Below, piece by piece: positions 34,614-44,209 of a DNA stretch of 64,000 bases. The position numbers were made by a program, and so were the translations under genes. Numbering within the stretch: position 1 is the stretch's first letter; each line of letters begins with the position of its first letter. This stretch comes from Streptomyces sp. RB17. GTDB lineage: Bacteria > Actinomycetota > Actinomycetes > Streptomycetales > Streptomycetaceae. The notes below the pieces were generated by a model. The model was not told the origin of the DNA. It did no database searches and saw only the letters and a list, made by a program, of their open reading frames with translations. Where the stretch lies: NCBI RefSeq assembly GCF_009604455.1, contig NZ_WEGL01000002.1:1364923-1428922 (forward strand), in the 5' to 3' direction.

Positions 34614-36552
34614 GGTCGTCTCCTTCGCCGAGTTCGGTGTGCCGCAGGCAGCGGGTGCCGCGGTCGGGCGCGGGTTCCAGCAGGGCAACGGTCGCCGCGG
34701 CGCAGGCGGGCGTCGCGAGCGCACAGCGGGCGGCGAAATGGCAGCCCTGCGGCCACTCGTGGGGAGCCGGAACCGTGCCGGGGATCGCCCGCAGTGGCTC
34801 GCGGGGAGCGGCGCGGCCGGGCGCCGAGGCGAGCAGCCCGGCCGTGTAGGGGTGCAGCGGGCGCGCGAGCAGATCGGCCGTCCGGCCCGACTCGACGACC
34901 TGGCCGGCGTACATCACGTACGTCCGCCGGCACATCCGGGAGACGACCTTCCAATCGTGGCTGATGAGCAGGACCGCCAGGGCGCGCTCGCGCTGCACCT
35001 GCCGGAGCAGGTCGAGAACTTCGGCACGTACGCTCGCGTCGAGTGCGGTGGTGGGCTCGTCGGCGATCAGGAGGTCCGGCTCCCCGGCCAGGGCCAGGGC
35101 GATGGCGACGCGCTGCGCCATCCCGCCGGAGAGCTCGTGGACATGGCGGGTGGCGACCTGTTCGGGCTCGGCGACGCGTACGGCACGCAGCAGCTCGACG
35201 GCCCTGGCACGGGCGGCCCGGCGCGTGCCGCCGTGATGGCGGCGTACCAGCTCCGCGATCTGTCTGCCCACCGGGATCACGGGGTCGAGGGACGTGAGCG
35301 GAGTCTGTGAGACCAGCGCGATACGCCTGCCCCGCAACGCGCGGACGGTCCGCGGGTCCGCGCCCACGAGCTCGATGCCGTCGAAGACGATGCTGCCCGC
35401 GGTGCACTCGCCCCGGCCGGGCAGGAGTCCCAGGACCGCCCGGCCGGTGATGGACTTGCCACAGCCCGACTCGCCGACCAGGCCCACGGTCTCACCGCGG
35501 CCGATGTCGAGGTCCAGGTCCTCGACGACGTTGGTCATGCCATGGGGCCCCGGGAGTGCGATGGTGGCGTCGCGGATCGACAGCAGGGCGGGGGAGGAGT
35601 CCGTGCCCGATCCGGGTACCGGCGTGTGCGAAGCGTTCCCGCCGGGCCTGGACTCCGGGTTCCGCGATGGCCGTGAGCGGGACGCGGCCGGGGTGGACCG
35701 GCCCGCACCGGCGTCCCGAACGGCGTCGCCGAGCACCCCGCACGCCAGGATCGCCAGACCGAGCACGACGCCGGGCGGTGCGAGGAGCCATGGCTGCCGG
35801 TCGGTCACGGCTGCCGCGTCGGCGATCATGTTGCCCCAGGTGGGCGTGGGCGGGTCGGCTCCGAAGCCCAGATAGCTCAGACCCGCGTCGATCATCAGGG
35901 CCCCGCCGGCGAACAGCGAGACCTGAATGACGACCGGCCCCGCCACGCGCGGCAGCACATGACGCACGAGCACATGACGCCGGGCCAGACCGCTCACTCG
36001 GGCCGCCGCGACGTACAACTCCTCTCGTACGGCCAGGGTGGCACCCCGCACCACCCGTGCGACGCCGGGGGCGACCAGCACCCCGAGCACGGTCATCGCC
36101 AGGACTTGGTGGTCGCCGACGACGGCGAGAACGACGAGCAGGGTGACCAGGACGGGGATCGCGAGCATGAGGTCCACCGCCCAGCAGAAGACCCGGTCGA
36201 ACCAGCCGCCGAGGAAACCGGCCGTGACTCCGCAGCCGGCGCCGACGACGAGCACGGTCGAGGTGGCCACGGCGGCGTCCGTCAGGCTGGGACGGCCGCC
36301 GTACATGAGGCGGCTGAGCACGTCTCTGCCCAGGTTGTCGGTGCCCAGCGGATGCTGCGTGCTCGGACCGGTGAGGACGTGGTCCAGGTCGGTGGCGGTC
36401 GGGCCGTGCGGCGCGAGCCACGGAGCCGTGAGGGACGCCAGGACCAGCAGCGCGAGGTACGTCAGGCACACCAGGGCGGCTGGGCGTCGCAGGACGGTGC
36501 GCAGAACCGGTGCGGGCCGGCGGCGTCGTTCGGTGGAGGGCGGTTCGGTCAT
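34585..36552 (-). CDS. Fused ABC permease (DppC-like) and ATPase (DppD-like), 655 aa
   Basis: One frame encodes two subunits. Residues of about 1-285 are a DppC permease: helix [20 protein letters not shown], the [20 protein letters not shown] motif and the EAA-like [18 protein letters not shown] loop. A flexible Pro/Ser/Arg linker follows (about 290-325). The rest is a DppD ATPase with Walker A GESGCGKS, signature [14 protein letters not shown], Walker [13 protein letters not shown], and the C-terminal Cys-containing [15 protein letters not shown] metal-site motif of OppD/DppD. Such fusions are known in actinobacteria and fix the subunit ratio. ATG at 36552 overlaps the upstream stop by four bases. 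Confidence 0.92.
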   Translation of the reverse strand: MTEPPSTERRRRPAPVLRTVLRRPAALVCLTYLALLVLASLTAPWLAPHGPTATDLDHVLTGPSTQHPLGTDNLGRDVLSRLMYGGRPSLTDAAVATSTVLVVGAGCGVTAGFLGGWFDRVFCWAVDLMLAIPVLVTLLVVLAVVGDHQVLAMTVLGVLVAPGVARVVRGATLAVREELYVAAARVSGLARRHVLVRHVLPRVAGPVVIQVSLFAGGALMIDAGLSYLGFGADPPTPTWGNMIADAAAVTDRQPWLLAPPGVVLGLAILACGVLGDAVRDAGAGRSTPAASRSRPSRNPESRPGGNASHTPVPGSGTDSSPALLSIRDATIALPGPHGMTNVVEDLDLDIGRGETVGLVGESGCGKSITGRAVLGLLPGRGECTAGSIVFDGIELVGADPRTVRALRGRRIALVSQTPLTSLDPVIPVGRQIAELVRRHHGGTRRAARARAVELLRAVRVAEPEQVATRHVHELSGGMAQRVAIALALAGEPDLLIADEPTTALDASVRAEVLDLLRQVQRERALAVLLISHDWKVVSRMCRRTYVMYAGQVVESGRTADLLARPLHPYTAGLLASAPGRAAPREPLRAIPGTVPAPHEWPQGCHFAARCALATPACAAATVALLEPAPDRGTRCLRHTELGEGDDRDRATAVPS

Positions 36553-37490
36553 GGCACACGCACCTTGGGATTGAGCCAGGCGTAGGTGAGATCGACGGCC
36601 AGGTTCACGGCGACGACCACGAGTGTGAACACCACGACCACGCCTTGGATCACGGGGATGTCGTGCTGGGTCGTGGCCTGCGCGGCAAGACCGCCGAGAC
36701 CGGGCATGGCGAAGACGGCCTCGACGAAGACGGTGCCGCTCAGCAGGCCGACGGAGGTGAGGCCGACCAGCGTCACCACGGGAATGGCCGCGTTGCGCAG
36801 CGCGTGCCGCAGGACGACCGAGGCGCGGGAGGCCCCGTTCGCGCGCAGCGTGGTGACGAAGTCCTGGGACAGGGCCTCGAGCATCGCGTCCCGTGTCTGT
36901 TTGGCGAACACCGCGATGCCGGGCAGCGCCAGGGTGACCACCGGCAGCACGAGACTGTGCGCCCACCCGCCGGGGGCGTCGGTGAAGGCCACGTACCCGG
37001 TCGCGGGAAACAGCGGCACGGCCACGGCGAACAGCGCGACCAGGACCAGTGCCAGCCAGAAGCCCGGCAACGCGTACCCGATGAGCGACGCCAGGTCCAC
37101 GGCACGGCCGATACGCCCGCCGCGCACCGCGCTCAGCACACCCACTGCCACCCCGAGCACGGCCGTGACGGTGGTGGTGCACACGATCAGCGAGAGCGTC
37201 ACCGGCAGACGGCCCGTGATCTCCGCACCGACGTCGAGTCCGCTGATCGGTGAGGAGCCCAGGTTGCCGCGCAGCGCCTGTCCCAGCCAATGCGTGTACT
37301 GAACCAACACCGGCTCGTCCAGGTGAAGTTGGTGGGTCAGGAGTCGGTGGGCCTCGGGGCTGTAGTGATCACCCAGGATCGTGCGGGCGGTGTCTCCGGG
37401 AGCCGCCGCCTGGAGCAGGAACGTCAGCAGTGAGACCAGGAGGACGAGCACGGCCGAGACGAGCAGCCGACGTGTGATCAACCGCAGCAT
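36549..37490 (-). CDS. Oligopeptide-type ABC permease (DppB-like)
   Basis: The 313-residue membrane protein has an N-terminal helix (LLVSAVLVLLVSLLTFLLQ), then AAPGDTARTILG, typical of DppB/OppB where the sequence is usually PGDP. Five further helices and the coupling loop QTRDAMLEALSQDFVTTLRANGASRASVV (two parts) follow, ending with VYAWLNP-like [14 protein letters not shown]. It begins six bases after the stop of the binding-protein gene and overlaps the DppC-DppD fusion by ATGA. It should pair with the DppC half to form the membrane channel. Confidence 0.92.
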   Translation of the reverse strand: MLRLITRRLLVSAVLVLLVSLLTFLLQAAAPGDTARTILGDHYSPEAHRLLTHQLHLDEPVLVQYTHWLGQALRGNLGSSPISGLDVGAEITGRLPVTLSLIVCTTTVTAVLGVAVGVLSAVRGGRIGRAVDLASLIGYALPGFWLALVLVALFAVAVPLFPATGYVAFTDAPGGWAHSLVLPVVTLALPGIAVFAKQTRDAMLEALSQDFVTTLRANGASRASVVLRHALRNAAIPVVTLVGLTSVGLLSGTVFVEAVFAMPGLGGLAAQATTQHDIPVIQGVVVVFTLVVVAVNLAVDLTYAWLNPKVRVP

Positions 37491-37495
37491 GGGGT

Positions 37496-39112
37496 TCAGG
37501 CTCCCGGGTCCGCCGCCGGGCGCCAGTCGACGAGGCTCGGGAACGGCCTGTCCCGCGTCACCTCGATCCGCACGCTGTCGCGGTGGAAGAGGAACACCGG
37601 ACTCAGGCACACCGGCAGGAACCAGGCCTGTTCCACCACCCGCCGGACGATGTCCCGGTCCAGCCCGGCGCGGGTCTTCTCGTCCGCGGCGGCCGCCTGC
37701 CGGTCCAGTCGCTCCAGCTCGGGATCGGAGCTGTGGAAGGGGTTCATGCCGACGGCGTCCCGCAGCCACAGCCCCCGGCCCATGAAGTAGACCGGCAGCG
37801 CACCCCAACCCATCGTCGACGCCGGATACTTGGTGATCTCCTGCGCCGCGCTGGTGGGTTCCTTCGCTGTGATCCGCATCCGGACGCCGACCTTCTCCAG
37901 GTCGGCGGCCATGGCCTGGGCGATCTCCCCGGGGAACGCGGGGGTCGACGGGATGACCACCGGCAGGGTGAAGCCGTCGGCGTGCCCGGCCGCGGTCAGA
38001 AGCTGCTTGGCCTTGAGCGGGTCGTGGGGGTAGAAGACGGTGTCGTTGTGGCCGTCCTGACCGGGAACCGCGGGCTGGTCGGTGGGTGTGCCGTACGCGC
38101 CGAGCAATGCCTTGGTGATCTTCTCTCGGTCCACGGCGTAGTTGAGGGCCTGCCGCACCCGGACGTCACGCAGCGGCGGGCTCAGCTTCCCGGTGCGGTC
38201 GTTGAGCTGGATGCCCATGACGATGTTGGGGCTGGAGGCGACCTTCAGGCCTGCGCGCGCCGCGCCGGCGGCGATCGCGTAGCTTCCGGAGATGACATCG
38301 ACCTGGCCGGTCTTGAGCGCGGCGAGGGCGGTGTTCTCGTTGGGCAGGACCTTGATGACGATCTTGCCGTAGTGGCGGTCCCTGGCGTTCCAGTACCTCG
38401 GGTTGGGCACGTAGGTGTAGTGGTCGCCCATCACCGTCTCGGCGGGAGCCAGCATGTAGGGGCCCGCACCGCAGGTACGGCTCGCGAGTCTGCCCGGATC
38501 GGCGAGCGCTCGGGGGCTGATCAGGTTGCCTGCGAAGTAGTCCTGGGTGAAGAGTGCCGGCAGCAAGGGGTGCGGCTGGGAAAGGCCGAGGTGGACCGTG
38601 TGCTCGTCGAGTGCCTCCACCCTGGAGACGGGCGCGAGGAAGGCCGCCGCCTGGCCCGCCGCCTTCTTGAAGTACGCGATGTTCCGCTGGACCGCCTCGG
38701 CGTCGAGTGGCGCGCCGTCGCTGAAGGTCACGCCCGCACGGAGCTTGATCTCGAAGGCGGTGTTGCCCTTGCCGAGGTACCTCCACGAGGTCGCCAGGCG
38801 CGGTTGCAGGCTGCCGTCGGCGGCGCGGTGGATCAGCGGGTCGTAGGCAGGGTTGAGGTAGAACAGCGACTCGCCGCCGGCCTTGGCGGGGTCGAGACTG
38901 ACGGGCGGCCAGAACTGTCCCATGCGCAGGGTGCTGTGCGAGGTCGGGGAGCCGGCGGAGCCGTCGCCGCCGCTGCAGGCGGTCAGCGTCAGCCCGGAGG
39001 CGAGCACGGTGGCCGTGGCCGCGAACCGCCGTCGCGAGAGGCCTGGCAGGCCCGGTGCCGGGTCTTCGGCGAGGCCGGCGGGGAGTGTCCCGCCGAGGGA
39101 TGCGGTGCTCAT
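37496..39112 (-). CDS. Peptide-type ABC substrate-binding lipoprotein (SBP family 5)
   Basis: The 538-residue protein has a twin-arginine signal (SRRRF at 26-30) combined with a lipobox LTLTAC (Cys 46), so it is probably exported folded and then lipidated. The body is SBP family 5: AYDPLIHRAADGSLQPRLAT, FEIKLRAGVTFSDGAPLDAE (the W-x-F-x-L-R-x-x-x-F-x-D-G motif), VRQALNYAVDREKITKALLG and PAVPGQ. These proteins bind peptides, nickel or other small ligands. The adjacent hydrolase suggests an ester or amide ligand. It overlaps the hydrolase stop by four bases (ATGA). Confidence 0.93.
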   Translation of the reverse strand: MSTASLGGTLPAGLAEDPAPGLPGLSRRRFAATATVLASGLTLTACSGGDGSAGSPTSHSTLRMGQFWPPVSLDPAKAGGESLFYLNPAYDPLIHRAADGSLQPRLATSWRYLGKGNTAFEIKLRAGVTFSDGAPLDAEAVQRNIAYFKKAAGQAAAFLAPVSRVEALDEHTVHLGLSQPHPLLPALFTQDYFAGNLISPRALADPGRLASRTCGAGPYMLAPAETVMGDHYTYVPNPRYWNARDRHYGKIVIKVLPNENTALAALKTGQVDVISGSYAIAAGAARAGLKVASSPNIVMGIQLNDRTGKLSPPLRDVRVRQALNYAVDREKITKALLGAYGTPTDQPAVPGQDGHNDTVFYPHDPLKAKQLLTAAGHADGFTLPVVIPSTPAFPGEIAQAMAADLEKVGVRMRITAKEPTSAAQEITKYPASTMGWGALPVYFMGRGLWLRDAVGMNPFHSSDPELERLDRQAAAADEKTRAGLDRDIVRRVVEQAWFLPVCLSPVFLFHRDSVRIEVTRDRPFPSLVDWRPAADPGA

Positions 39113-41121
39113 CGTGTGCTCCTGTCGTGTGGGAGGGCGGGCGGGTCAGGCAGGTCGGCCGTCCACCGGCGGTCGAACAGCAGGTGACCGTCGAGCGTGA
39201 TCCGGCCGCCGGCCCGCACACCGGAGGCCTGGGCGGTGATGTCGGCGTCGACGGTGATGCGGTGACCGGTGTCGGTGTGCACTTCGCCGGAGGCGCTGAC
39301 GGTGACGGAGGCGGCCTCCGGCTGCACGCGGTGGGCCGTCGCGGTGATCTCCTGCCGGCCGCGCATGCGGTGGGCGCGGCCGTGAGTGTGCGGTACGGCC
39401 GGTCCGTCGTCGCTCAGGGCGATGCGTACGGAAACCGTGTTGCCGAGGTGGTCGTCGGCGATCTCCCAGACGGGTGGGTCGGGAGCGGACGCGGCGGCCG
39501 CGGGAGCGGGTGCCGTGCCCGTGCCCGTGGCCGGGGATTCGGAGACCGTGCCGGTGGGTACGGACAGCAACTCCAGGAGCGAACTCGGGTCCGGGGCCGG
39601 GAAGTCGAGCACGCCGGCGGCCTCGACGCGCTCCACGGGCAGGACGGGGAACACGAGCCCGGTCACCTCGGGCCACACCTCGCCGCGGCCCGGCTCTTGC
39701 GGCCAGACTCGGGGGAAGTCGCCCGGCGCGACCGCGATGCGCAGCCGGTGTCCGCGAGGCAGCTCGTACGTCGTCGGGCCGAGTGTGACGTCGACGGTGC
39801 CGCCATCGAGCGGCCCCCCGGCCCACAGACCCGCGCAGACCAGGGTGGAACGGCCCATCGGATCCACGTCCGTCAGCTTCACCGACAGGCGTGGCCAGGG
39901 CGCGGTGACGGTGACCACGGGACGCCCGCACAGCAGTTGCGGCTCGCGACACGGCGGCGATGTCAGGCACAGGCTGTGCGTGTCGTCGTCGTGCTGGTCG
40001 AGAGGGAGGCCGAAGGGCCCGGCCGGTACGGCCCACAGGCCGCTGAGGGCGCCGGTCGCCGGATCGGGCCGCACCGCCTCGGTGCGCGTCCAGCCGGCCG
40101 GATCCACCGGAACGGCGGTGTCGCCCGTGGGCCAGTCCTGCAGACCCAGCCAACGCGGTGCGCCGCCTCCCTCGACGTACACGCTGACGGGCGGAGCCTT
40201 GTCCGCGCCGTTCGGCTCGTCGCGCAGCCACCGGTCCCACCAGGCCAGCGCGAGCTCGAGGAAGTCGACGGGCACGTGCGGCGATTCGTGGGGCATGGTG
40301 TGCAGCCAGGGTCCGGCGATCAGCCGCTTCGGCCCGGTCATCTTCTCGTACGCGCGCAGCGTGCCCTCGCAGAACAGGTCGCGCCAGCCGGCGAAGCACA
40401 GCGCGGGGACGTCGATCGCCGCCGCGTCGATGCGTGCGCGGTCCCACACCGGGTCGCCGGGGCCCGAGCCGAAGAGGTCGAGCAGGTGCGGGCGCTCGCT
40501 GCGGCGAGAGCGCCAGCGCGCGCGCTCGGTCAGGTCCGCGTAGTCGTCGAGCGGCGGCAGCAGCTGACCGAGCAGCATGGTCATCGACCACAGGCCGAGG
40601 GGGCCGAGCGCGCCGCGTGTGCCACCGGGGTGGACGAAGTCGTGGCCCGGGTCGTCCGTGCTTTCGAGTACGACGATCGCCCGCAGTGCGGCGGGGCGCC
40701 GGGCCGCGGTGCGCATCGTCGTCATCCCGCCGTAGGAGCCGCCCCACATGCCGACCCTGCCGTCGCACCAGGGCTGCCGGCGGGCCCAGGCGATGGCGTC
40801 GAGTGCGTCGTCCGCCTCCTGCGGGTGGAACGGTGGCCTGCGAACGCCGTCGGAGGACCCGAGACCGCGCAGGTCCACCAGCAGCGAGGGGTAGCCGCGC
40901 GAGGCGAACCAGCGGAAGGCGGCGGAGCCGGACAGTGCGGCGACGTCGCGGCGGTAGGGGAGAAGCGTGAGGAGGAGCGGTGCGGGGGCGGCGCCCTCGG
41001 GCAGGAACAGGTCGCCGGAGAGCGTGACATCGGGATCGGCCGTGGGGATGCGGACGTCGCGGTGCACGATGACGTCGTAGCGGTGGCCCGGGCCTTCGAG
41101 GGGAGGTTCGGGTGCGTTCAT
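39109..41121 (-). CDS. CocE/NonD family serine hydrolase
   Basis: The 670-residue enzyme is of the X-Pro dipeptidyl-peptidase/cocaine-esterase type. The alpha/beta-hydrolase core has the nucleophile in GGSYGG (Ser 129), Asp 248 in CFAGWRDLFCEG and His 274 in GPWLHTMPH, followed by a C-terminal jelly-roll (about 430-650). Family members cleave alpha-amino-acid esters, acyl-proline dipeptides or cocaine. No signal peptide is present, so it acts in the cytoplasm. As first gene of the transport operon, with ATGA coupling to the binding protein, it probably hydrolyses the imported compound. ATG at 41121 was chosen at the start of homology. Confidence 0.92.
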   Translation of the reverse strand: MNAPEPPLEGPGHRYDVIVHRDVRIPTADPDVTLSGDLFLPEGAAPAPLLLTLLPYRRDVAALSGSAAFRWFASRGYPSLLVDLRGLGSSDGVRRPPFHPQEADDALDAIAWARRQPWCDGRVGMWGGSYGGMTTMRTAARRPAALRAIVVLESTDDPGHDFVHPGGTRGALGPLGLWSMTMLLGQLLPPLDDYADLTERARWRSRRSERPHLLDLFGSGPGDPVWDRARIDAAAIDVPALCFAGWRDLFCEGTLRAYEKMTGPKRLIAGPWLHTMPHESPHVPVDFLELALAWWDRWLRDEPNGADKAPPVSVYVEGGGAPRWLGLQDWPTGDTAVPVDPAGWTRTEAVRPDPATGALSGLWAVPAGPFGLPLDQHDDDTHSLCLTSPPCREPQLLCGRPVVTVTAPWPRLSVKLTDVDPMGRSTLVCAGLWAGGPLDGGTVDVTLGPTTYELPRGHRLRIAVAPGDFPRVWPQEPGRGEVWPEVTGLVFPVLPVERVEAAGVLDFPAPDPSSLLELLSVPTGTVSESPATGTGTAPAPAAAASAPDPPVWEIADDHLGNTVSVRIALSDDGPAVPHTHGRAHRMRGRQEITATAHRVQPEAASVTVSASGEVHTDTGHRITVDADITAQASGVRAGGRITLDGHLLFDRRWTADLPDPPALPHDRSTR

Positions 41122-41308
41122 GGTGGCCTCTCGCCACGAGCAGGGTGTGTCCTGTGCCTGCGTGGCCGTGGTCGTGTCGGTGTGTCGGTGTGCCTGCGTT
41201 TCTGTGTGTCGGTGTCGGGAAACGGATGGCGAGGCGTCGAGGCGGTTCCGCGTGCTCGTGTCAGGCCGGGCACGCGGAACCCCTCTTCACGGTCGGGTCC
41301 GCGTCAGG

Positions 41309-42352
41309 TCAGACGCCGGCCGCGTTCATCAGGAGCGGGAAGGACGCGTGCAACTCGCGCTCCCAGTAAGGCCAGTTGTGGATACCGGGGCCGTAGAGGT
41401 TGGCGGTGATGTTCGCGCCGACCTGGTGCAGGCGGTCGACGAACGCCTCGGTCATGATCTCGATCAGCGGTTCGATGTTGGGGTCGGCCGGTGTGCCCGG
41501 CGGCTCGAAGGGGCCGGGCTGGCCGTTGCCGCTGGAGACGTACAGCGGGATGTCCTTGAGCAGGTACGCGAGGTCGTACGGATTGTGCGCTGCCCACCGT
41601 CCCGGGTCGACGGCCGGGTCGCCCCACAGCGCGTCCGGGTCGAACCCCTCCACCTGGAGGGTGCCCCGCACGAGCGCGGGGCCGTCGAACGGGCTCGGGG
41701 CGTGCGGCCCGGTGTACGTGGTGTGGACGACACCGCTGTACGCGGCCGCGGCACGGAACATGCCGGGGTGGCGGGCCGCGTACGACATTGCGCCGAAGCC
41801 ACCCATCGACAGACCGGCGATGACGCGCCGTGTGCCGGCGCCGTAGCCGCCTTCCAGGATGCGTACCAGCTCGACGAGGTGGAACGTCTCCCAGGCCGGA
41901 GCGCCGCCGAATCCGTGGTTCCACCAGTCGGAGTAGAAACCGGCGCGGCCACCGGTCGGCATGACCACGAGGACGCCGGTGTCCTGCGTCAGCGCGGCGA
42001 CGTCGGTGGAGCGGGTCCAGGACGAGTAGTCGTCGCCCGCGCCGTGCAGCAGATACAGCACCGGCCAGGTGCGGGCCGGGTTCGGGGTCCAGCCCGGCGG
42101 CAGCAGCAGCCGCACCTTCACCGCCGGGTCGGCGAGAGCGGGGGAGTCGATGGTGAGGTCGAGGGTCCGGGGATCGACGTAGGTCTCGGCCACGACGCGG
42201 GCGTCGCCGAATGCGCCGGCCGTGCGCCGTGCCTTCTTGGCCGCGTGCCGGGCCGGCAGAGCCTCGGCCCGGGCGGGGCCGGCCGTCAACACGACCGCTG
42301 AAGCGGCTGCGGCGGCACTCGTGAGAAACCTGCGTCTGTCCATGTGGGGCAT
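41309..42352 (-). CDS. Tat-exported esterase, antigen 85/esterase D-like
   Basis: The 347-residue protein has a Tat signal (MDRRRFLTSAAAAASAVV, cleavage after GPARA) and an alpha/beta-hydrolase fold with oxyanion region VLYLLHGAGDDYSSW, nucleophile GLSMGG (Ser 182) and a likely catalytic His in GPGIHNWPYW. This is the esterase D/mycolyltransferase-like superfamily; members include feruloyl and acetyl-xylan esterases and Ag85. Given xylanase and beta-glucosidase genes in the window, an esterase on plant polymers is possible but not shown. ATG at 42343 is an alternative start. It faces the same way as the transporter operon but is 187 bases from it. Confidence 0.87.
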   Translation of the reverse strand: MPHMDRRRFLTSAAAAASAVVLTAGPARAEALPARHAAKKARRTAGAFGDARVVAETYVDPRTLDLTIDSPALADPAVKVRLLLPPGWTPNPARTWPVLYLLHGAGDDYSSWTRSTDVAALTQDTGVLVVMPTGGRAGFYSDWWNHGFGGAPAWETFHLVELVRILEGGYGAGTRRVIAGLSMGGFGAMSYAARHPGMFRAAAAYSGVVHTTYTGPHAPSPFDGPALVRGTLQVEGFDPDALWGDPAVDPGRWAAHNPYDLAYLLKDIPLYVSSGNGQPGPFEPPGTPADPNIEPLIEIMTEAFVDRLHQVGANITANLYGPGIHNWPYWERELHASFPLLMNAAGV

Positions 42353-42453
42353 CGTCGCCTCCTGGGACGGTGGAAAAGGAACGGGAGGGAATGGGGGAAG
42401 GGGAAGGGACGCAAGGGAGGAGGGGTGGCAGGGCCCGGGGAGTCGGGCGCGGA

Positions 42454-44079
42454 TCAGGACTGCTGGGAGCCGCCGCTCTCGCGGAGCAGATAGCGCTGGA
42501 GCTTGCCGCTGGGAGTCCGGGGCAGTTGGTTCACGAAACGGATCTCACGCGGGTAGGCATGTGCGGCGAGATGCGTCTTCACATGCTTTTGGAGCTCGTT
42601 CACCAGCGCGTCGCCCGGCTCGGCGCCCTGCCGCAGCACCACGTGGGCGACAACGATCTCGCCCCGCAGGTCGTCCGGGGCGCCGACGACAGCGGCCTCC
42701 GCCACGGCTTCGTGCCGCTCCAGCAGGCTCTCCACCTCGTACGGGCCGATGCGGTAACCGGCCATCAGGATCACGTCGTCGTCGCGTGAGGCGAAGGTGA
42801 GATAGCCGTCGTCGTCCTGGGCCGCCGCGTCGCCGGTGAGGTACCAGCGGCCATCGGCGGTGAAGCGTTCCGCGGTACGCGCAGGGGCATCGCGGTAGCC
42901 GGTGAACCACATCAGTGGGCTCGACTCCACGTCGACCGCGAGCCGGCCCGTCATACCGCGCGGCGCGGGTTCGTCCGCGTCCGGCCGCAGCACGTCGAGA
43001 CGCCAGCCGGGTAGCGCACGGCCCATCGAACCGGGCCGCAGCGGCGCCGCGATCTCGGGATGCCAGGCGTTGGCCACGACCATGCCGAGCTCGGTCTGAC
43101 CGTAGTGGTCGCGCACGGGCACCCCCAGCGTCCGCTCGGCCCAGGCGACGACGTCCGCGCCGAGCGGCTCACCGGCCGAGGAGCAGTGCCGTAGCGCGAG
43201 GGGCTCGGTCCGCGTGGTGGCGTGGTCGCGCAGCGCGCGGAACACCGTGGGTCCTGCGGTGAAGTTGGTGACGCGGTACCTCGCCAGGACGGACCAGGTC
43301 AGCTCCGGAGAGAACGTGCTGCGCAGCAGGTGTGTGGTCCGGCCGAGGGCGAGCGGGCCGATCAGCCCGTAGTACAGGCCGTACGCCCAGCCGGGGTCCG
43401 CCGCGTTCCAGAAGACGTCGTCGGGGCGGTGGTCGAGACCGTACTCCTGGTATATGAGGATCGCCGCCACGGCCCGCAGCGGAAGCGGTACGGCCTTCGG
43501 GGCGCCGGTCGTGCCCGAGGTGAACAGCTCGACGAGGATTCCGTCGTCCCCGACGGCCACGGGCTCCGGCCAGGGCTCCGCCGTGAGCAGGTCGTGCAGG
43601 GCGAGGTCGGTTCCGGTGGCGGCCCCGGTGGTGATGACCCGCCATTCGGGGGCGTCCGGTATGCCATCGCCCGGAGCGAGTTTGGGCCGCTGCGACGGAT
43701 CGCAGAGCACCGCCTTGGTGCCGTTGCCGGTGATCCGCAAGGCGATCGCGGGCCGGGCGAAGGCGGTGAACAGCGGGACCTGCACCGCCCCGAGCCGCCA
43801 GATCGCCAGGGCCGCCACGACCAGGTCGGCCGACTTGGCCATCAGCGTGGCCACCCGGTCGCCCGCCTCGACGCCCAGCCCGGCCAACGCGGTTGCCAGC
43901 CGTGCCGAGCGGTCGTGCAGGTCGCCGTAGGTCAGGTCGGTGCTGGTGAGGTCCGGCTCGACCACCCGCACGGCGACGGCCTCCGGCGGATGGCGGTCGC
44001 ACAGCAACTCGGCGGCGACGGCGTCCGGACCGGCGACCGCCGCCAGGGTCCCCGCGACGCGTTCGTGTGGCAAAGTCAT
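42454..44079 (-). CDS. Acyl-CoA synthetase (AMP-forming, ANL family)
   Basis: The 541-residue enzyme should activate a carboxylic acid via an acyl-adenylate. Motifs in order: A3 phosphate loop FTSGTTGAPKAV (186-197), DHYGQTELG (A5), WYLTGDAAAQDDDGYL (A7), then RIGPYEVESLLERHEAVAEA (A8 hinge) and catalytic Lys 526 in PSGKLQRYLLR. It resembles medium-chain or acetoacetyl/benzoate-type synthetases rather than an NRPS domain, because no carrier domain follows. ATG at 44079 follows GGGAG; the frame extends much further upstream. It is divergent from a GAF-LuxR regulator, which probably controls it. Confidence 0.92.
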   Translation of the reverse strand: MTLPHERVAGTLAAVAGPDAVAAELLCDRHPPEAVAVRVVEPDLTSTDLTYGDLHDRSARLATALAGLGVEAGDRVATLMAKSADLVVAALAIWRLGAVQVPLFTAFARPAIALRITGNGTKAVLCDPSQRPKLAPGDGIPDAPEWRVITTGAATGTDLALHDLLTAEPWPEPVAVGDDGILVELFTSGTTGAPKAVPLPLRAVAAILIYQEYGLDHRPDDVFWNAADPGWAYGLYYGLIGPLALGRTTHLLRSTFSPELTWSVLARYRVTNFTAGPTVFRALRDHATTRTEPLALRHCSSAGEPLGADVVAWAERTLGVPVRDHYGQTELGMVVANAWHPEIAAPLRPGSMGRALPGWRLDVLRPDADEPAPRGMTGRLAVDVESSPLMWFTGYRDAPARTAERFTADGRWYLTGDAAAQDDDGYLTFASRDDDVILMAGYRIGPYEVESLLERHEAVAEAAVVGAPDDLRGEIVVAHVVLRQGAEPGDALVNELQKHVKTHLAAHAYPREIRFVNQLPRTPSGKLQRYLLRESGGSQQS

Positions 44080-44157
44080 TGCGACTCCCGGATCCATGGG
44101 GCACCTTGATGCCCGACTGTTAACCAGATGTTTCCGGCGCGGTGGCAGGGCCAGGTA

Positions 44158-44173
44158 CCCCCGACTGAGGGGG
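44158..44173. promoter_or_regulatory. CCCCC-N6-GGGGG dyad between synthetase and LuxR genes
   Basis: CCCCCGACTGAGGGGG is a perfect 5+5 dyad in the divergent promoter region, 37 bases before the LuxR start. It is a candidate operator for that regulator. Confidence 0.45.
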
Positions 44174-44209
44174 AGGCCCCCGCCGACGCGGCTCATTCCA
44201 GGAGGCGGC

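Noticed and set aside
34585..37290. 901-residue frame as one giant transporter protein
   Set aside because: The first 245 residues are a shifted-frame shadow of the DppB gene. The true fusion starts at ATG 36552, which overlaps the DppB stop.
41150..41230. GTGTCGGTG-rich stretch as a repeat element
   Set aside because: Simple sequence of imperfect short units in an intergenic gap; no regular period or conserved structure.
39055..41409. 784-residue plus-strand frame opposite the CocE gene
   Set aside because: Shadow frame with biased Gly/Arg/Val composition and no start signal or domain.
42454..44079. NRPS adenylation domain or secondary-metabolite cluster
   Set aside because: The adenylating enzyme has no carrier or condensation domain and no PKS/NRPS genes are in the window. 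A free-standing acyl-CoA synthetase explains it.
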